Shown here: positions 27,829 to 36,954 of the stretch, piece by piece | How positions within the stretch are numbered: position 1 is the first letter of the stretch | Layout of the letters: every line of letters starts with the position of its first letter | Source: Tyzzerella sp963558545 | GTDB lineage: Bacteria > Bacillota > Clostridia > Lachnospirales > CAG-274 | Direction of reading: 5' to 3' | Assembly: GCF_963558545.1 (NCBI RefSeq) | Contig: NZ_CAUWHO010000016.1 | Location: forward strand, 1 to 41,595 | DNA: 41,595 nt | Notes under the pieces: generated by a model | Seen by the model: only the letters and a program-made list of their open reading frames with translations | What the model was told of the DNA's origin: nothing | The model's database searches: none | Position numbers and translations under genes: made by a program

Positions 27829-27861
27829 AAAAAGGCCTAAATTTTTACTTTAGGTCTTTTT
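27829..27861 (+). terminator. Terminator of the cyclase operon
   Basis: AAAAAGGCCTAAA (27829-27841) pairs with TTTAGGTCTTTTT (27849-27861) with one G-U pair and a 7-base loop; the 3' arm ends in the T run. Confidence 0.8.
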
Positions 27862-27911
27862 AATTATTAAATAAATATAATATAAATTAAATATAAAAAT
27901 AAAAAAAGTAC

Positions 27912-27980
27912 TTGACAAAAATAAAAAAAAATGTTAATGTTATTTCAAGCTAGATAGCACTCATAAAAAATGAGTGCTAA
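27912..27980 (+). promoter_or_regulatory. Heat-shock promoter and CIRCE operator
   Basis: TTGACA (27912-27917) and a -10 near 27934-27939 (TTAATG, weak) are followed by CIRCE at 27954-27980: ATAGCACTC, 9 bases, GAGTGCTAA. The left arm differs from the TTAGCACTC consensus at one base. HrcA binds here as a dimer and represses its own operon; heat or misfolded protein releases it. Confidence 0.92.
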
Positions 27981-28024
27981 TAGATATTAATGGTTAAGTT
28001 ATTTGTTCCTAAGGAAGTGATTTT

Positions 28025-29056
28025 TTGAACTTAAATGAAAGAAAGACTAAAATATTAGAAGCTATTGTTACAGGCTATATAGAAACAGGAGAGCCTATAG
28101 GTTCTCGTACTATTGCTAAAAACTATGATTTAGGCATTAGTAGTGCTACTATAAGAAATGAGATGAGCGATTTAGAGGAGCTTGGGCTTATAACTCAGCT
28201 TCATACATCATCTGGGCGTATACCATCAGACAAGGGATATAGGCTATATGTAGACAACCTTATGGGGCATAGGGACCTTACAGAAGAAGAAACTAGCTTT
28301 TTGCAAAATGTAGTAATAAATAATATAAATCATATGGACTATCTTATGGAGCAAACAGCAAAAGCTTTATCTATGCTTACAAACTATCCAACTATTATTA
28401 GTAAACCAAAGGTGGAAGAAGAAAAGATAAAACATATACAGCTTGTTGTTTTAGATGAAACATCTATTATAGCTGTTATTGTTACAGAAAATAAAAATGT
28501 GAAAAATCATATTATACCTGTAGACCAAAATTTATCTGTACAAGATTTAATATCTATTAGCTCTGCTATAAATAGCTTAGTGGAAAAATATTCACTAGAA
28601 GAAATTAAAAGCTTAATTGATGAAAAGGATATTTTGACTGATGCAGAGCAAGTTATTAGTAAAGTTTTTAGTGAAATATTTAAAGCTAATAAAGAAGAAG
28701 AAGACCTTAAATTTTATACTAGTGGTATAAACAACATACTAGATTTTAAAGAATTTAGTAATATAGAAAAGGCAAAACCAGTATTTCAATATTTAGAAGA
28801 AAAAGAAATGTTGGTGGATATATTAAGTAATAATGGTGAAAATAACAATTCTATACAAATATTGATAGGTGGAGAAAATACTATAGAGGGTTTAAAAGAT
28901 TGTAGTATTGTAAAAACTGAGTATAAAATAGCGGGTGCTAAGGGTACAATAGGTATTATAGCTCCTACGCGTATGGACTATGCAAAGGCCGTCAGTGTTT
29001 TGGAGGGGATTGTTAAAAATATAAATAATGTTCTTAAAACCTTGTCGTCAGATTAA
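28025..29056 (+). CDS. hrcA: Heat-inducible repressor HrcA
   Basis: A 343-residue repressor of class I heat-shock genes with an N-terminal winged helix (about 1-72; GEPIGSRTIAKNYDLGISSATIRNEM) and the LHTSSGRIPSDKGYR wing that defines the family, followed by the GAF-like and inserted dimerisation domains. The start is a TTG at 28025; AAGGAAG nine bases earlier and the LNERKTKILEAIV N-terminus support it, and no ATG fits. It leads the hrcA-grpE-dnaK-dnaJ operon controlled by the CIRCE just upstream. Confidence 0.95.
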   Translation: MNLNERKTKILEAIVTGYIETGEPIGSRTIAKNYDLGISSATIRNEMSDLEELGLITQLHTSSGRIPSDKGYRLYVDNLMGHRDLTEEETSFLQNVVINNINHMDYLMEQTAKALSMLTNYPTIISKPKVEEEKIKHIQLVVLDETSIIAVIVTENKNVKNHIIPVDQNLSVQDLISISSAINSLVEKYSLEEIKSLIDEKDILTDAEQVISKVFSEIFKANKEEEDLKFYTSGINNILDFKEFSNIEKAKPVFQYLEEKEMLVDILSNNGENNNSIQILIGGENTIEGLKDCSIVKTEYKIAGAKGTIGIIAPTRMDYAKAVSVLEGIVKNINNVLKTLSSD

Positions 29057-29073
29057 GGGGAAAGGAAAAAATA

Positions 29074-29631
29074 ATGGAAAAAGATATTGAACAAAATGTA
29101 GATGAAAACGAAACATTAGAAGAAACTATTGATGAAACAACAGAAGATGTTAAAGAAGATGAAAAAGAAATAGACCAGTTAAAAGATAAGCTAGAAAAAG
29201 CAGAAGCATCTTCTAAGGACTATTTGGATAAGCTACAAAGAAGTATGGCAGAATTTGACAATTTTAGAAAAAGAACTAATATAGAAAAAGCTTCTATGTA
29301 CGAAAATGGTACTAGAGATACAATAGAAAAACTATTACCTATACTTGACAACTTTGAAAGAGCTATTTTATCTACATCAGAAGAAGATAAAGCTAGCAAT
29401 ATGTTTAAAGGTATAGATATGATATTTAACCAAATGATAGAAACATTTAAAAATATGGGTGTAGAGGAGCTATCAGGCGTTGGAGAAACATTTGACCCTA
29501 ACATACACAATGCTGTTTTACACATAGATGATGATAGCTTTGGCGAAAATGTAGTAGCAGAAGTTATGCAAAAAGGTTATAAGTATAAGGACAAAGTAAT
29601 ACGTCCTAGTATGGTTAAAGTGGCAAATTAA
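29074..29631 (+). CDS. grpE: Nucleotide exchange factor GrpE
   Basis: Releases ADP from DnaK. The 185-residue protein has an acidic N-terminal tail (about 1-40, Glu/Asp-rich), a long coiled-coil helix (about 40-90, with the QRSMAEFDNFRKRTNIEK signature) and the C-terminal beta domain (FDPNIHNAVLHIDDDSF to KVIRPSMVKVAN). AAGGGGAAAGG precedes the ATG, 17 bases after hrcA. Confidence 0.95.
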   Translation: MEKDIEQNVDENETLEETIDETTEDVKEDEKEIDQLKDKLEKAEASSKDYLDKLQRSMAEFDNFRKRTNIEKASMYENGTRDTIEKLLPILDNFERAILSTSEEDKASNMFKGIDMIFNQMIETFKNMGVEELSGVGETFDPNIHNAVLHIDDDSFGENVVAEVMQKGYKYKDKVIRPSMVKVAN

Positions 29632-29668
29632 TTAATATATTTAATATATTTTAAGGAGGATACAAAAA

Positions 29669-31507
29669 ATGGGAAAAATTATTGGTATAGACTTAGGTAC
29701 AACTAACTCTTGTGTTGCTGTTATGGAAGGTGGGCAACCTGTTGTTATAGCTAATAGTGAGGGTGCTAGAACTACTCCTTCTATTGTAGGTTTTACAAAA
29801 ACAGGAGAAAGATTAGTAGGTGAAACGGCTAAACGTCAAGCTGTTACAAATGTAGATGGTACAGTTATTTCTATTAAAAGACATATGGGTACTGATTATA
29901 AATTTGAAAACGATGGTAAAAAGTTTTCTCCTCAAGAGATTTCTGCTATGATTTTACAAAAACTTAAAAAAGATGCAGAAAGTTATCTTGGAGAAAGTGT
30001 TACAGAAGCTGTTATTACAGTTCCAGCTTATTTTACAGATAGCCAAAGACAAGCAACAAAAGATGCAGGTAAAATTGCAGGGCTTGATGTAAAACGTATT
30101 ATAAATGAGCCTACAGCAGCAGCTTTAGCTTATGGACTTGATAATGAAAACGAACAAAAAATAATGGTTTATGACTTAGGTGGTGGTACGTTTGACGTAT
30201 CTATTATAGAAATAGGCGATGGCGTTATAGAAGTTTTAGCTACAAGTGGTAACAACCATTTAGGTGGAGATGATTTTGATGAAAAAATTATAGGCTACCT
30301 TGTAGATGAATTTAAAAAAGCAGAAGGTATGGATTTAAGAACGGATAAAATGGCTATGCAAAGACTTAAAGAAGCAGCAGAAAAAGCTAAAAAAGAATTA
30401 TCTTCAGCTACAACAACAAATATTAACTTACCATATATTACAATGAACCAAGACGGACCTAAACATATAGATTTAACTTTAACTAGAGCTAAATTTGAAG
30501 AATTAACTCACGACTTAGTTTTGGCTACATTAGAGCCAGTTAGAAATGCTTTAAAAGATGCTGATTTAGAGGCTAGTGAATTAGATAAAGTATTATTAGT
30601 AGGTGGTTCTACAAGAATACCAGCTGTTCAAGAAGAAGTTAAAAAAATAACTGGTAAAGAGCCATTTAAAGGTATAAACCCTGACGAATGTGTTGCTCTT
30701 GGAGCATCTATACAAGGTGGTAAACTTGCAGGAGATGAAGGTGCAGGTGGTATATTACTTCTTGATGTTACTCCTCTTTCTTTAGGTATAGAAACTGCAG
30801 GTGGTGTTTCTACTGTATTAATACCAAGAAATACTACTATACCTACTAACAAAAAAGAAACATTTACAACTTATGCTGATAACCAAACAGCTGTTGATAT
30901 TAGAATAGTTCAAGGTGAAAGACCTATGGCTAGAGATAATAAAGAGCTTGGACAATTTAAATTAGATGGTATTGCTCCTGCTCCTCGTGGTATACCAAAA
31001 ATTGAAGTTACATTTGATATAGATGCTAATGGTATTACTACTGTTTCTGCTAAAGATTTAGGTACTGGAAAAGAACAAAATATAACTATTACATCTAGCA
31101 CAAATTTAAGTGATGATGAAGTAGAAAGAGCTATGAAAGAGGCAGAGCAATATGCAGAGGCAGATGCTAAGAGAAAAGAAGCCGTTGATGTTAAAAACGA
31201 AGCAGAAAGTTTAATTTTCCAAGGTGAAAAAGTTTTACAAGATGTAGGCGATAAAGTATCTGAAGAAAATAAGGCAGAGCTTCAAAAAGAGATTGACAAC
31301 TTAAAAGCTGTATCTAGCCCAATGGTTGCAGAAACTATGAGCGAAACAGATACTCAAACATTAAAAACAGCAACAGAAAGCTTTACAAAATTTATTAATG
31401 ATTTTTCAACAAAACTTTATCAAGAAGCAGGTGGTAACCCTAATATGAATATGGGAGATATGGGAGACCAAGGTGCTACAAATAATGATGATATTATAGA
31501 TGGTTAA
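29669..31507 (+). CDS. dnaK: Chaperone DnaK (Hsp70)
   Basis: ATP-driven chaperone. The 612-residue protein shows the three Hsp70 signatures: IGIDLGTTNSCVAV (4-17), VYDLGGGTFDVSI (about 170-182) and VLLVGGSTRIPAVQ (about 309-322), then the linker GILLLDVTPLSLGIE and a substrate domain with a Gly/Asn/Met/Asp-rich tail ending DDIIDG. It is at the short end for the family, like other Clostridia DnaK proteins. AAGGAGGA precedes the ATG. Confidence 0.97.
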   Translation: MGKIIGIDLGTTNSCVAVMEGGQPVVIANSEGARTTPSIVGFTKTGERLVGETAKRQAVTNVDGTVISIKRHMGTDYKFENDGKKFSPQEISAMILQKLKKDAESYLGESVTEAVITVPAYFTDSQRQATKDAGKIAGLDVKRIINEPTAAALAYGLDNENEQKIMVYDLGGGTFDVSIIEIGDGVIEVLATSGNNHLGGDDFDEKIIGYLVDEFKKAEGMDLRTDKMAMQRLKEAAEKAKKELSSATTTNINLPYITMNQDGPKHIDLTLTRAKFEELTHDLVLATLEPVRNALKDADLEASELDKVLLVGGSTRIPAVQEEVKKITGKEPFKGINPDECVALGASIQGGKLAGDEGAGGILLLDVTPLSLGIETAGGVSTVLIPRNTTIPTNKKETFTTYADNQTAVDIRIVQGERPMARDNKELGQFKLDGIAPAPRGIPKIEVTFDIDANGITTVSAKDLGTGKEQNITITSSTNLSDDEVERAMKEAEQYAEADAKRKEAVDVKNEAESLIFQGEKVLQDVGDKVSEENKAELQKEIDNLKAVSSPMVAETMSETDTQTLKTATESFTKFINDFSTKLYQEAGGNPNMNMGDMGDQGATNNDDIIDG

Positions 31508-31550
31508 TATAGATTAAGTATTAATTTTATAAATAATTATTTTAATAAAG

Positions 31551-31575
31551 GCCCTCTAGCCGATGGTTAGAGGGT
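31551..31575. other. Strong hairpin between dnaK and dnaJ
   Basis: CCCTCTAGCC pairs with GGTTAGAGGG (31552-31574) around a 3-base GAT loop, with one G-U pair; an outer G-T pair can extend it. It is the most GC-rich structure nearby and is followed by TAAAACAC, not a T run, so it looks more like a 3'-end protecting or processing element than a terminator. The rest of the 256-bp gap 31508-31763 shows only AT-rich DNA and a small AAGGT...ACCTT hairpin. Confidence 0.6.
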
Positions 31576-31763
31576 AAAACACTATCTTAAAGTTTTATTA
31601 TCTATAATTTTATACATAATATAAGGTTGTATTTACCTTATCTATAACTAAGATAAAGTTTAAATTAAATAGCTATTTTGTTTAGGTATTTATTAAATAA
31701 TAAAAATATAGATAAATAAAAAATTTGTAAATATAGTTAAAATATAATTGGTAGGTGAATAAA

Positions 31764-32909
31764 TTGGCAAAAAGAGATTATTATGAAGTTTTAGGTTTAA
31801 ACAAAGGTGCAACAGATGCCGACATAAAAAAAGCTTATAGAAAGCTTGCTAAAAAATATCACCCAGATGCTAACCCTGATAACCAAGAAGCAGAGGCAAA
31901 GTTTAAGGAAGCCACAGAGGCATATGAAGTACTTAGCGACGATAAGAAAAGACAAACATATGACCAGTTTGGGCACTCTGCATTTGATGGTGCTGGAGGA
32001 TTTTCTGGTGGAGGAAATTTCTCTGGTATGGATATGGGAGATATTTTTGAAAGTTTCTTTGGTGGTGGAGGTTTTTCTGATATATTTGGTGGAGGTTCAT
32101 CAAGGAGAAGAAGAGGACCATCAAGAGGTGCAGACTTACAATATAACCTTACAATAGATTTTGAAGAAGCTATATTTGGGTGTAAAAAGGAAATATCTTT
32201 TCAAGCAGATGACAAGTGTGATACTTGTGGAGGCTCTGGTGCTAAACCTGGTACACACGCTCAAACTTGCCATACTTGTGGAGGCTCAGGACAAGAAAGA
32301 GTTATGCAACAAACAATGTTTGGCTCTATGACAAGTGTTATAGAATGTCGTACTTGCCACGGGGAAGGTAAAATAGTAAAAGACCCTTGTACAACTTGTA
32401 GTGGAAAAGGAAAAGTTAGAAAAACAAAAACAATAACAGTGGATATACCAAAAGGTATTAATGAAGGACAAAGCATTAGAAAAGCAGGTATGGGTGCTCC
32501 TGGAGAAAAAGGTGGACCTAATGGAGATTTACTTATAGCTATTAGTGTTAGACCTCATAAAACTTTTGTTAGACAGAACAATGATATATATATAGAAGTG
32601 CCTATTTCTATTGTACAAGCAACTTTAGGTGATAATATAAAAATACCTACAATAGACGGAGAAGAATATTATACTGTAAAACCAGGTACACAACCAGAAA
32701 CGGTAGTTACGCTTAAAAATAAAGGTGTATTTAATGTAAGAAACCCTAAATTGAGGGGAGACCAAATTATAAAATTTAAAGTAGTAGTACCTACAAAAAT
32801 TAGTGAACAGCAAAAAGAACTTCTTATGCAGTTTGCATCACAAGATGGTTCTATTCCAAATATAAAAAAAGAAAATTTCTTTGATAAAATGAAAAAGCAC
32901 TTTGATTAG
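31764..32909 (+). CDS. dnaJ: Co-chaperone DnaJ (Hsp40)
   Basis: Delivers clients to DnaK and stimulates its ATPase. The 381-residue protein has the J domain (about 4-66, HPD at 33-35), a Gly/Phe-rich linker (about 74-118), four zinc repeats CDTCGGSG, CHTCGGSG, CRTCHGEG and CTTCSGKG (about 150-220) and the C-terminal peptide-binding domains. Start chosen as TTG 31764 because it gives the family N-terminus MAKRDYYEVLG and lies 6 bases after TAGGTG; a GTG at 31755 would overlap that site. Confidence 0.95.
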   Translation: MAKRDYYEVLGLNKGATDADIKKAYRKLAKKYHPDANPDNQEAEAKFKEATEAYEVLSDDKKRQTYDQFGHSAFDGAGGFSGGGNFSGMDMGDIFESFFGGGGFSDIFGGGSSRRRRGPSRGADLQYNLTIDFEEAIFGCKKEISFQADDKCDTCGGSGAKPGTHAQTCHTCGGSGQERVMQQTMFGSMTSVIECRTCHGEGKIVKDPCTTCSGKGKVRKTKTITVDIPKGINEGQSIRKAGMGAPGEKGGPNGDLLIAISVRPHKTFVRQNNDIYIEVPISIVQATLGDNIKIPTIDGEEYYTVKPGTQPETVVTLKNKGVFNVRNPKLRGDQIIKFKVVVPTKISEQQKELLMQFASQDGSIPNIKKENFFDKMKKHFD

Positions 32910-32919
32910 TATAATATGT

Positions 32920-32958
32920 AAAAAGTCAAGTACAAACTAAGTTTGTACTTGACTTTTT
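32920..32958. terminator. Bidirectional terminator after dnaJ
   Basis: A perfect 18-bp stem (32920-32937 with 32941-32958), loop TAA, with AAAAA and TTTTT at its ends. It serves dnaJ on the plus strand and the convergent M23/SLH operon on the minus strand. Confidence 0.92.
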
Positions 32959-33028
32959 GTTTTTATTAGTATTTTTATAATTAAAATTACGTATTTTTAT
33001 ATTTGTTTTAGTTATAAAATAGATATAT

Positions 33029-34660
33029 TTATTTTAAGAAGTTTAAAGGATTTTTTTGAACTCCACCTTGTATAACTTCAAAATGAACATGATTACCAGT
33101 ACTATTACCAGTACTACCAACATATGCTATAACTTCGCCTTGGGCAACTTTTTGTCCAACAGATACAGCATTTCTACTATTGTGAGCATATACAGTTTGG
33201 TAACCATTGCCGTGGTCTATTTTAACCATATATCCATATCCACCGTTATTCCAACCAGAGTATACTACTGTACCACCATCAGATGCTTTTATAGGTGTAC
33301 CAGCTGCACAAGCTAGGTCTATACCTTTATGTGTTGTACCCCATCTATGGCCAAAGCCAGATGACAGTCTTCCTCTAACAGGATATGCAAATGTACCAAT
33401 AGACTTTTTAGGAGGTGTATTTAATGTACCAACTTCAACTTTTTCTACAACAGCAGGAGTTAATACTTTTTCAGATAAAATATCCCTTTTTTCTTCCACA
33501 CCATTAATTTTAGTTATTTTTGCATTAACTTGTTTTGTACCATCTTTACCTGCAGATAAAACTTTTTTATATGTTTTATATTCTTTATCATTTTTAATTG
33601 TTTCTATTGTTTTAGGTATAGGCATATTGTAAGTAGCCTCTTCATAAGTTACAACAGATAATAAAGGTACTGGAACAACTACATTAATTTTGCTACCAAT
33701 TTTAAGAGGAGTTGTTTCTGTAATTGTAGGGTTTGATTTTAAAAGAGTTTCTAAAGACATATCATTTTTCATTGCTATTTCAAAAAGTGTATCACCTTTT
33801 TTAATCTCGTGTTCTTTTCCTTGGTCTTTATTAACAGTTAATAAAGATAAAGCATCTTCATTTGTTACTATGTCTTTTTCGTTTACATATTTATCTTCTA
33901 TTTTTACATTTTGTACAAAGCTAGGCTGTGCAGCTTGTTTTTTTTCTTTATTTACATATTTATTTTTTATACTATTTAAAACTTTGTTAGCTTCTTCTTT
34001 ATTTTTTACAGTGGCTATAGGTTGACCATCAACTGTAATGATAGATGCTTCTACTTTAAAAGTAAAGCTTTCAGAAACTTTTTTAGTTGCATCAGATATA
34101 GGGATAATTTCATTTTTTGATGCTCTAATAGGTTTAAAAGAAACATCTTCATTTACCTCAACATTGGCACCAGCTTTTTCTGATAAGCTAGATAGAGCAA
34201 GATTTTTAAGCTGTTCTGGTGTTTCCACGTTATCTTTATTAGGTTTTATTATAGCTACGGCTTTATCACCTACGTATACCTCTTGAGCATTTTTGTGTGT
34301 TAAAGCCCATATAGATAAAACTATTAATATAACTCCTAAAACAGTAAGAGCAACTGGTTTAGGTGGTATTTTATTATTTCCATTATTATTTTCAGGATTA
34401 ATAGAAATAATATTATTTGAGCTTTCTTGTGTATTTAATATTGTTTCTTTATTTTTTGGTGAATAAAATTTATTTATTATAGTATTTTTTAAGCTATATT
34501 CTTTTTTATTACTAGCATTAACCGTATTTTCTTTACAAACAAGATTTACTTCCTTTAAGTTTAATTGATTATTTTTAAAAGGAAAATTTATTATGTTACT
34601 TTTATTTTTATTATTGGGTAAATCTTCATAATAATTTTCCTTATTAACATTAATAGACAT
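33029..34660 (-). CDS. Membrane-anchored M23 peptidase with LysM and G5
   Basis: A 543-residue cell-wall hydrolase. Order: Asn/Lys-rich cytoplasmic part (1-100), one transmembrane helix (103-121), LysM domain (284-329, HEIKKGDTLFEIAMKNDMS) for peptidoglycan binding, G5 domain (about 335-413) and an M23 metallopeptidase (about 437-543). Zinc ligands His444 and Asp448 in HKGID and His526 in HVHFE are present, so it should be an active endopeptidase on peptide cross-links. GGAGG precedes the ATG, 14 bases after the SLH gene; the two form an operon. Confidence 0.9.
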   Translation of the reverse strand: MSINVNKENYYEDLPNNKNKSNIINFPFKNNQLNLKEVNLVCKENTVNASNKKEYSLKNTIINKFYSPKNKETILNTQESSNNIISINPENNNGNNKIPPKPVALTVLGVILIVLSIWALTHKNAQEVYVGDKAVAIIKPNKDNVETPEQLKNLALSSLSEKAGANVEVNEDVSFKPIRASKNEIIPISDATKKVSESFTFKVEASIITVDGQPIATVKNKEEANKVLNSIKNKYVNKEKKQAAQPSFVQNVKIEDKYVNEKDIVTNEDALSLLTVNKDQGKEHEIKKGDTLFEIAMKNDMSLETLLKSNPTITETTPLKIGSKINVVVPVPLLSVVTYEEATYNMPIPKTIETIKNDKEYKTYKKVLSAGKDGTKQVNAKITKINGVEEKRDILSEKVLTPAVVEKVEVGTLNTPPKKSIGTFAYPVRGRLSSGFGHRWGTTHKGIDLACAAGTPIKASDGGTVVYSGWNNGGYGYMVKIDHGNGYQTVYAHNSRNAVSVGQKVAQGEVIAYVGSTGNSTGNHVHFEVIQGGVQKNPLNFLK

Positions 34661-34674
34661 AAAGAACCTCCATT

Positions 34675-36543
34675 TTATTTTGATACTACGTTTATATTAG
34701 ATGCTATATTATTTATAGTATCCTTTAAAACAACATAAATGTTATCACCTTTTTTTAGACCGTTAGCATCTATAATATTTAAATTTTTACAATCAAATAT
34801 TGTAGTATTTTTATCTATAAGAACTGAAGTAGTGTGTTTTTCTGTTAAGTCTTTAGTAAAAACTTTTATACAGTTGTTATTAATATCAATAATTTCACCA
34901 CTAAAGTTTTTGTTGTGTTTTCTTTCTAAAATATCTATTGCATATATTTCTGAGCTGTTTAAATATAAATTAACAGTATCTAGTATTCTTATAGAATAAA
35001 TATCTGTTGTAAGGTTATTAGCATAATATGTGTGGGAGTTATTTTCATTATCTTCTATTTCTATAATGGATGAGGTATTGTTTATTTTAATAGATTTTAC
35101 AACTCCTTGTTTGTTACTTCTATAACCTTTAGCGTTTATCTTAGAAATTTTATCATTTTTAACATTAATATTTATTGAATCTCCTATTTTTAAACTATTA
35201 ATAGAAGCATCTTTATTATTTCTAATTATTTGTGAATTTTCTAAAAATCCAATTTCAAATATTTTTTCATCAGTAGTTTTTATAGTTATTTTATTTTTAG
35301 ATTTTTCTATTATAGTGCCTATAAATAATGTGTTATCATCTTCTAATATTATTTGTTTAGCTATTTTGTCTTCTAATATAACAGTAGCTAAGCTATTTTC
35401 TTTTAATGTTTTAACGCTAATACCATTTTTTGTTATTTTACAATTTTTAGATAAAGGAATAATTTCAATTTTTTCTTTGCTATAAAAACCATTATCGTCC
35501 ATTTCTTTGTAAGATAAACCTATACTATCGTTAGAAACATTTTTTATTATACCATATAGTTTTTTAGAATTATTATCAGCGACATTTTTAATTTGTAAAT
35601 TAGTTTTAACATCTATTTTAACAATAACATTATCTTGTATAGTAATTTCTGCATTACTGTTAGGCTTTATATTAACTAAATTATAAGAAACATCATCAAT
35701 ATATATATAAGCATTTTTTTCTACTGGATATATTTTAGTTTCATTACCTATTTTTATTTGTATAGAGTTTGTGTCAATAAATATTTTTTCTATTGTAACA
35801 AATCTAGTTTGTATAGTTTTGTTATTGTTTAAATTTTCAGTACTATTATTTAGTGTATTTAATTCTATATTTGAATGCTGTAAAAAATTATCTAATATAA
35901 CAGCAAGGTTAGCTTTAGTAACAGCATTTTTAGGTAAAAAGTTATCATCTTTGGCATTTATTATATTTATACTATCCATATAATAACAAGCTTTAACTTT
36001 ATCTGGGTTAATATTACTTTCGTCTTTAAAAACTTTTTGGAAAGACATATTATTAACAACATTTTCTTTATTATCTATCCTAACCAAAAGTAATGCTATT
36101 TCTTCGTTAGATAAAGCCCTTACTTGCTCTTTATTGTTTTTATCTAGGATAATAAAATTGTTTAGGTTATTTTCTGTTAATATACCATTTTCTAGCATAA
36201 TAGCTAGAGATGTATTAGCAGAGCTATCCCAACGGGAAAACTTTTCATCGTATTTTAAAATTATACTATTATATTTACTTTCAGATATATTAATATTTTT
36301 ATCATTTTTTATAAGTTTTGATAAAATTTTAATAGCGTCAAATTTACTAATATAGCTATCTGGTTTAAAATTACCTTGCAAATCGCCTACCATAATGCCA
36401 AGCTTAGACATTTTTTCTATAGAGGGGTAGGACGTAGCATTTTGGTCCACATCATTAAAAATATTAGCATATACATTTGTATTATTAATTAAAACCAATG
36501 TAGATAAACCAAATATGGCTAATATTTTTTGAAAAATTTTCAT
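34675..36543 (-). CDS. SLH-domain surface protein
   Basis: A 622-residue exported protein: signal peptide (about 1-26), three SLH-like repeats (about 28-80, 95-155, 165-218) and a long beta-rich part built of related blocks of about 65-90 residues. SLH repeats anchor proteins to pyruvylated wall polymer. The usual TRAE motif is changed to SKFD in the first repeat and TKAN in the third, so binding may be weaker. The C-terminal blocks carry no catalytic motif. AAGGAGG precedes the ATG. The adjacent peptidase and CsaB elsewhere in the window suit a wall-remodelling role. Confidence 0.85.
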   Translation of the reverse strand: MKIFQKILAIFGLSTLVLINNTNVYANIFNDVDQNATSYPSIEKMSKLGIMVGDLQGNFKPDSYISKFDAIKILSKLIKNDKNINISESKYNSIILKYDEKFSRWDSSANTSLAIMLENGILTENNLNNFIILDKNNKEQVRALSNEEIALLLVRIDNKENVVNNMSFQKVFKDESNINPDKVKACYYMDSINIINAKDDNFLPKNAVTKANLAVILDNFLQHSNIELNTLNNSTENLNNNKTIQTRFVTIEKIFIDTNSIQIKIGNETKIYPVEKNAYIYIDDVSYNLVNIKPNSNAEITIQDNVIVKIDVKTNLQIKNVADNNSKKLYGIIKNVSNDSIGLSYKEMDDNGFYSKEKIEIIPLSKNCKITKNGISVKTLKENSLATVILEDKIAKQIILEDDNTLFIGTIIEKSKNKITIKTTDEKIFEIGFLENSQIIRNNKDASINSLKIGDSININVKNDKISKINAKGYRSNKQGVVKSIKINNTSSIIEIEDNENNSHTYYANNLTTDIYSIRILDTVNLYLNSSEIYAIDILERKHNKNFSGEIIDINNNCIKVFTKDLTEKHTTSVLIDKNTTIFDCKNLNIIDANGLKKGDNIYVVLKDTINNIASNINVVSK

Positions 36544-36596
36544 ATACGCCTCCTTAATTGTAAAGGAATCTTAATTTTTGTAATATATTTGTAACA

Positions 36597-36625
36597 ATTA
36601 TAACTTAAACTATCTTAAATATCAA
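36597..36625 (-). promoter_or_regulatory. Promoter of the SLH-M23 operon
   Basis: On the minus strand TTGATA (36625-36620), 17 bp, TATAAT (36602-36597), about 54 bases before the ATG. The remainder of the 405-bp gap 36544-36948 is very AT-rich; apart from this promoter and the hairpin at 36905-36954 I see nothing in it. Confidence 0.65.
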
Positions 36626-36904
36626 GGGTAAAATAAAAAAATATGAAAAATTTAGGTAAATAGTATAAAAATTATTTTAAATACATCATTATTAAGAGTA
36701 GTTTATTTATAAACATTTATAAAGAACATTATACATAAAAGTTTTTTGTTTAAATAATATATTTTAATATAGTATTAATAAATGAATTTGGCAAATAGTA
36801 ATAATTATTATGAATAAATTATTTTGTTATATATTTATTTGATAAGTTTTTTAATATTTTTTATATAAAACAGATATTATAAAATATGGTTATATATTAA
36901 TTTT

Positions 36905-36954
36905 AGATAGTATAAAAAGCAGTAGAAAAAAATCTACTGCTTTTTATACTATCT
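36905..36954 (-). terminator. Long hairpin terminator at the end of the Cys-rich gene
   Basis: A perfect 22-bp inverted repeat (36905-36926 with 36933-36954, loop of six A). It includes the stop codon of the Cys-rich gene. On the minus strand GCAGTAGA and TCTACTGC form the core followed by TTTTT, a good intrinsic terminator. No T run follows on the plus strand. Confidence 0.8.
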
